Source of the DNA: JBQTII01 sp052388275
Lineage (GTDB): Bacteria > Actinomycetota > Actinomycetes > Sporichthyales > Sporichthyaceae
Assembly: GCA_052388275.1 (NCBI GenBank)
Contig: JBQTII010000055.1
Span: 1 to 35,637, forward strand
Direction: 5' to 3'
DNA: 35,637 bases
A program made the translations under genes and the position numbers. The stretch's first letter is position 1; each line of letters starts with the position of its first letter. Positions 33,251 to 35,637 of the stretch are shown piece by piece. The notes under the pieces were generated by a model. That model ran no database searches. It had not been told where the DNA came from and saw nothing but the letters and a program-made list of their open reading frames with translations.

Positions 33251-34318
33251 TCAGACGAGGCCGACGTCGTTGAACAGGGTGAGGGTGGCCTCGATGTCGT
33301 CGAGCTGCGAGAGGTTGATCGTGGGTGCATTCAGGGTGCCGAGCGCGGGCAGGTCGGCAGGCAGGGCGACGCCCTCAATCAGTGGGTACTCCTTGAGCGT
33401 CAGCGAGAACACCCGCTGGGCGCTTTCGGAGACCAGGTAGTCAACGAATCGCTGGGCCGCACTCATCTGATCGCTGCCCTTGAGAATCCCTACTCCCGCG
33501 ACGTTGATCAGTGCGCCGACATCACCGTCGGACAGAAACTTCAGCCGCGCCGGAACCGCGTCCAGGCCTTCCTCGGCTACCTGCTCGTACCAGTAGTAAT
33601 GGTTGATCAGACCGACCGAGATCAGCCCGTCCTCGGCAGCGTTGAGCACCGCGATGTTGTTGTCGAAGGTCTGGGGCTCGTTGGCCTTGATTCCCTCCAG
33701 CCACGCGCGGGCCACGTCTTCGCCCTTGAGGACCCGCATGGCGGTGACAAAGGAGATGAACGAGGCATTCGTCGGCGCGATGCCGACCTTGCCCTTCCAC
33801 GACGGGTCGGTGAGATCGAACACGGAGTCCGGAACCTGATCCTGCGTCAGTTGTTTGGGGTCGTAGACGATGACCCGCGAGCGGCCCGAGGTGCCGATCC
33901 AACTGCCATCGTCGGCGCGGTACTGGGCAGGTACGCGGTCGAGGGTTGCCTGCGGCAGCATCGCGAGGGCATCGCGCTTGTCCAGTGCCCCGAGTGCGCC
34001 GCCGTCCTGGGAGAAGAACACGTCGGCGTCGGTGCGCTCGCCCTCCTCGATGAGCTGGGCGGCCAGCTGGGCGGTGTCCCCGTATCGCACGTCCACGTCG
34101 ATTCCGGTGTCGGCCTCGAAGCCGGCGATGATCGGTGCGATCAGCGCCTCCTGGCGTCCGGAGTAGATCAGCAGCGTCCCGCCGTCGGATGCGGCTGTCG
34201 CGCTCGCGCCGGGGGGCGACCCGGAGCTCGACGCGATCGGCGAGGACTCCCCGGAACAGGCCCCGAGGCCCCCTCCGAGCGTGACCAGCAGCGCGGCCAG
34301 CAGGACAGTGCGGCGCAT
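33251..34318 (-). CDS. ferric-iron-binding lipoprotein, FbpA-like
   Basis: A 355-residue extracellular solute-binding protein. The lipobox LGAC puts the lipidated Cys at 21. The mature part has LLIYSGRQEALIAPIIAGFE, DVDVRYGDTAQLAAQL, VIVYDPKQLTQ and HYYWYEQVAEEG, the last with the Tyr pair that binds iron in FbpA proteins. It should catch Fe(III) outside the cell for the permease. First gene of the three-gene operon; a candidate iron box lies 40-58 bases upstream. Codon use is typical of the window. Confidence 0.9.
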   Translation of the reverse strand: MRRTVLLAALLVTLGGGLGACSGESSPIASSSGSPPGASATAASDGGTLLIYSGRQEALIAPIIAGFEADTGIDVDVRYGDTAQLAAQLIEEGERTDADVFFSQDGGALGALDKRDALAMLPQATLDRVPAQYRADDGSWIGTSGRSRVIVYDPKQLTQDQVPDSVFDLTDPSWKGKVGIAPTNASFISFVTAMRVLKGEDVARAWLEGIKANEPQTFDNNIAVLNAAEDGLISVGLINHYYWYEQVAEEGLDAVPARLKFLSDGDVGALINVAGVGILKGSDQMSAAQRFVDYLVSESAQRVFSLTLKEYPLIEGVALPADLPALGTLNAPTINLSQLDDIEATLTLFNDVGLV

Positions 34319-34357
34319 CGGGGGGCCCTTCGGTCGAACACGGCGTCCAGGACAGGA

Positions 34358-34376
34358 AAGCCTGGCCTAACCAAGG
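34358..34376 (-). promoter_or_regulatory. candidate DtxR/IdeR-type iron box before the FbpA-like gene
   Basis: On the plus strand AAAGCCTGGCCTAACCAAG keeps one strong half-site (GCCTAACC-like) of the 19-base DtxR/IdeR consensus, 11 of 19 matches. It lies 40-58 bases upstream of the start, where a repressor would block the promoter. The other half is weak, so the call rests mostly on context: iron importers are usual targets. Confidence 0.45.
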
Positions 34377-34434
34377 TAACCCAGAGTGGGAGATCACGGG
34401 TCCGGTGGGCCGGACACAATCGCCATCGGAGGGG

Positions 34435-34458
34435 GCGCCGGCGAGCGCCCGATAGCCT
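34435..34458. promoter_or_regulatory. hairpin in the FbpA/cobD divergent gap
   Basis: GGGCGC and GCGCCC pair around a six-base loop shortly before GATAGC, upstream of cobD. A second small hairpin (GTCCGG/CCGGAC) lies near 34400-34415. The conserved parts of a cobalamin riboswitch are not present, although cobD is a cobalamin gene. Confidence 0.3.
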
Positions 34459-34509
34459 CGCCGCGCGGCCCGATCCGGGGCCGTCGAGTGCGGGTGAGCA
34501 GGGCGGACG

Positions 34510-35466
34510 GTGACGGTGGGTGCAGTGACGGCGCGCGCGCTGGGGCTGACGGTGGGTTTCCTGGCCGACGCCGCCTTCGCCGACCCGCGCCGCGCGCACC
34601 CCGTCGCCGGGTTCGGGCGCGCGGCCGCGGCGCTCGAGCGGCGATGCCGGCGTGACAGCGTCGTGGCGGGCGCTGGGTACACCGCGCTGTGCGTGGCCAC
34701 CCCGGTGCTGCTGGGCGCCGTGGTGGCGCGGCGCGCGGGCGATCGGGCGCTGTTGGCGGTGGTGGGCACTGCAGCGGCGACGTGGGTGGTGCTGGGTGGG
34801 GCCTCGCTCGCGCGCGAAGGCGCGCAGATGTCGCGGCTGCTGGCCGACGACGACCTACCCGGCGCCCGGGCCCGGCTTTCGCATCTGTGCGCCCGCGATG
34901 CCACGACACTCAAGGCTGACGAACTTGCCCGGGCGACGGTGGAGTCCCTCGCCGAGAACACCTCCGACGCCGTGCTCGCCCCGCTGCTCGCCGGTGCGCT
35001 GTTCGGGATTCCCGGCCTGCTTGGCTACCGCGCGGTCAACACCCTGGACGCGATGATCGGCTACCGCTGCGCGCGTTACGTCCGCTTCGGCAAGCCCGCG
35101 GCCCGTCTCGACGACTTCGTCAACCTGGCGCCGGCGCGGCTGACCGGCGTGCTCACGGTGGCGCTGGCGCCGAGTGTGGGTGGGAGCCGGGCGGCCGCTG
35201 CGCGCGCGCTGCGCACCGATCGTGGCGCGCACCCCAGCCCGAATGCCGGCTGGTGCGAGGCCGCCGCAGCCGGGGCGCTCGGGGTGCGTCTGGGTGGGGC
35301 CAACATCTACGGGGGGACGACTGAGTCACGCCCGGTGCTCAACGCGGGCGGGCGTGCACCCGAGGTGGCCGACATCGCCCGCGCGGTGCGCCTTTCGCGC
35401 CTGGTCGGGGCGGGCGGGCTCGCCTTGGCCTGCGGCCTCGCGCTGGCGCTTGGGAGGCTCAGGTGA
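34510..35466 (+). CDS. cobD: adenosylcobinamide-phosphate synthase CobD/CbiB
   Basis: A 318-residue membrane enzyme that joins the aminopropanol arm to adenosylcobyric acid in cobalamin synthesis. It has FADPRRAHPVAGFGRA, the conserved VESLAENTSDAVLAPLL, LLGYRAVNTLDAMIGY and HPSPNAGWCEAAAAGALGV, in the usual order, with four to five membrane helices. Length is normal. The start is GTG at 34510. The stop overlaps the next gene's GTG by four bases, so the next gene is probably another cobalamin gene such as a CobC-like aminotransferase, but that lies outside the window. Divergent from the iron operon. Confidence 0.95.
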   Translation: MTVGAVTARALGLTVGFLADAAFADPRRAHPVAGFGRAAAALERRCRRDSVVAGAGYTALCVATPVLLGAVVARRAGDRALLAVVGTAAATWVVLGGASLAREGAQMSRLLADDDLPGARARLSHLCARDATTLKADELARATVESLAENTSDAVLAPLLAGALFGIPGLLGYRAVNTLDAMIGYRCARYVRFGKPAARLDDFVNLAPARLTGVLTVALAPSVGGSRAAAARALRTDRGAHPSPNAGWCEAAAAGALGVRLGGANIYGGTTESRPVLNAGGRAPEVADIARAVRLSRLVGAGGLALACGLALALGRLR

Positions 35467-35637
35467 GCTTGCCGGCGCGGGAGCCGGCGTCTGTCCCGGC
35501 GCGGAAGGCGGCCTCTGTCCCGGCGCGGAAGGCGGCGTCTGTCCCGGCGCGGAAGGCGGCGTCTGTCCCGGCGCGGAAGGCGGCGTCTGTCCCGGCGCGG
35601 AAGGCGGCGTCTGTCCCGGCGCGGAAGGCGGCGTCTG
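35463..35637 (+). CDS. partial gene overlapping cobD, N-terminal octapeptide repeats
   Basis: The frame starts with GTG at 35463 in the GTGA overlap with the cobD stop and stays open to the window end (58 codons). After a worn first unit it encodes six whole copies of SVPARKAA and part of a seventh. No family domain is visible yet. The overlap with cobD suggests a cobalamin-pathway enzyme carrying a repeat-expanded N-terminus. The alternative is that the real start lies further on and the repeat is non-coding. Confidence 0.5.
   Translation, partial: MSLPAREPASVPARKAASVPARKAASVPARKAASVPARKAASVPARKAASVPARKAAS
35490..35637. repeat. 24-bp tandem repeat (six copies plus part)
   Basis: The unit TCTGTCCCGGCGCGGAAGGC plus GGCG/GGCC ends repeats every 24 bases from 35490 to the window edge. 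Copies differ only at one third-codon position (GCC instead of GCG in the first copy). A diverged copy precedes it at 35466-35489. The array continues past the window. Confidence 0.92.

Noticed and set aside
34319..34509. cobalamin riboswitch upstream of cobD
   Set aside because: The gap is under 200 bases and shows no B12-box or core sequence, only small hairpins.

Overview
The window comes from a high-GC actinobacterial chromosome. The evidence is strong G/C bias at third codon positions, frequent GTG and TTG starts, an InhA-type enoyl reductase behind a MabA/FabG-type reductase, two Rpf-like transglycosylases, a divergent glgC/glgM pair, and DUF222 and DUF732 proteins. The genus cannot be fixed from the sequence. 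Almost everything is ordinary chromosomal housekeeping. I see no prophage, integrase, CRISPR array, rRNA or tRNA.

Layout. 1-1339: a frameshifted DUF222/HNH-type gene running off the left edge, then about 720 bases without a gene. 1340-4535: a SAM methyltransferase, a small unknown protein, an SDR with an unusual active site and SURF1. 4803-8877: moaA, a DUF3099 membrane protein, dodecin, an MFS exporter and a DUF732 protein. 8921-11832: the tldD-tldE peptidase pair. 11906-14077: fabG, fabI/inhA and a SixA-type phosphatase. 14138-17859: serB and glgC on the minus strand, divergent from glgM. 17841-19666: an unknown protein and an orphan ABC ATPase. 19674-23076: two Rpf-like secreted transglycosylases flanking an nfeD-SPFH operon. 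23295-24672: a TauE-type permease and ArfB. 24832-30549: an envelope-glycan-like group (FAD oxidoreductase, flippase-GT2 fusion, NAD-sugar epimerase, GT-C-like membrane protein). 30465-34318: an FbpABC-type ferric-iron importer. 34510-end: cobD, overlapped by a gene whose visible part is an octapeptide repeat.

How the genes fit together. fabG-fabI supply two FAS-II reductive steps. glgC and glgM supply ADP-glucose and use it. tldD-tldE form one heteromeric protease. nfeD and the SPFH gene form a membrane microdomain pair, flanked on both sides by cell-wall-cutting Rpf-like enzymes. The 24.8-30.5 kb genes look like a lipid-linked sugar module. The iron importer has a candidate DtxR/IdeR-type site upstream, and a better match to that consensus lies in front of the epimerase.

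Main points for a second look: the Walker B motif of the iron ABC ATPase is degenerate (Gly for Asp); an SDR lacks the Tyr/Lys pair; there is a 12-bp perfect inverted repeat between rpf-like gene 1 and nfeD; an AT-rich palindromic patch lies upstream of moaA; a recurring TCGGACGCAAGG element occurs in intergenic or gene-end DNA; a near-identical 24-bp coding repeat follows cobD; and a flippase-GT2 gene has a tandem-repeat N-terminus and an apparently read-through C-terminus. No single clearly new multi-gene system is obvious; the Rpf/NfeD-SPFH block and the glycan group are the best candidates.
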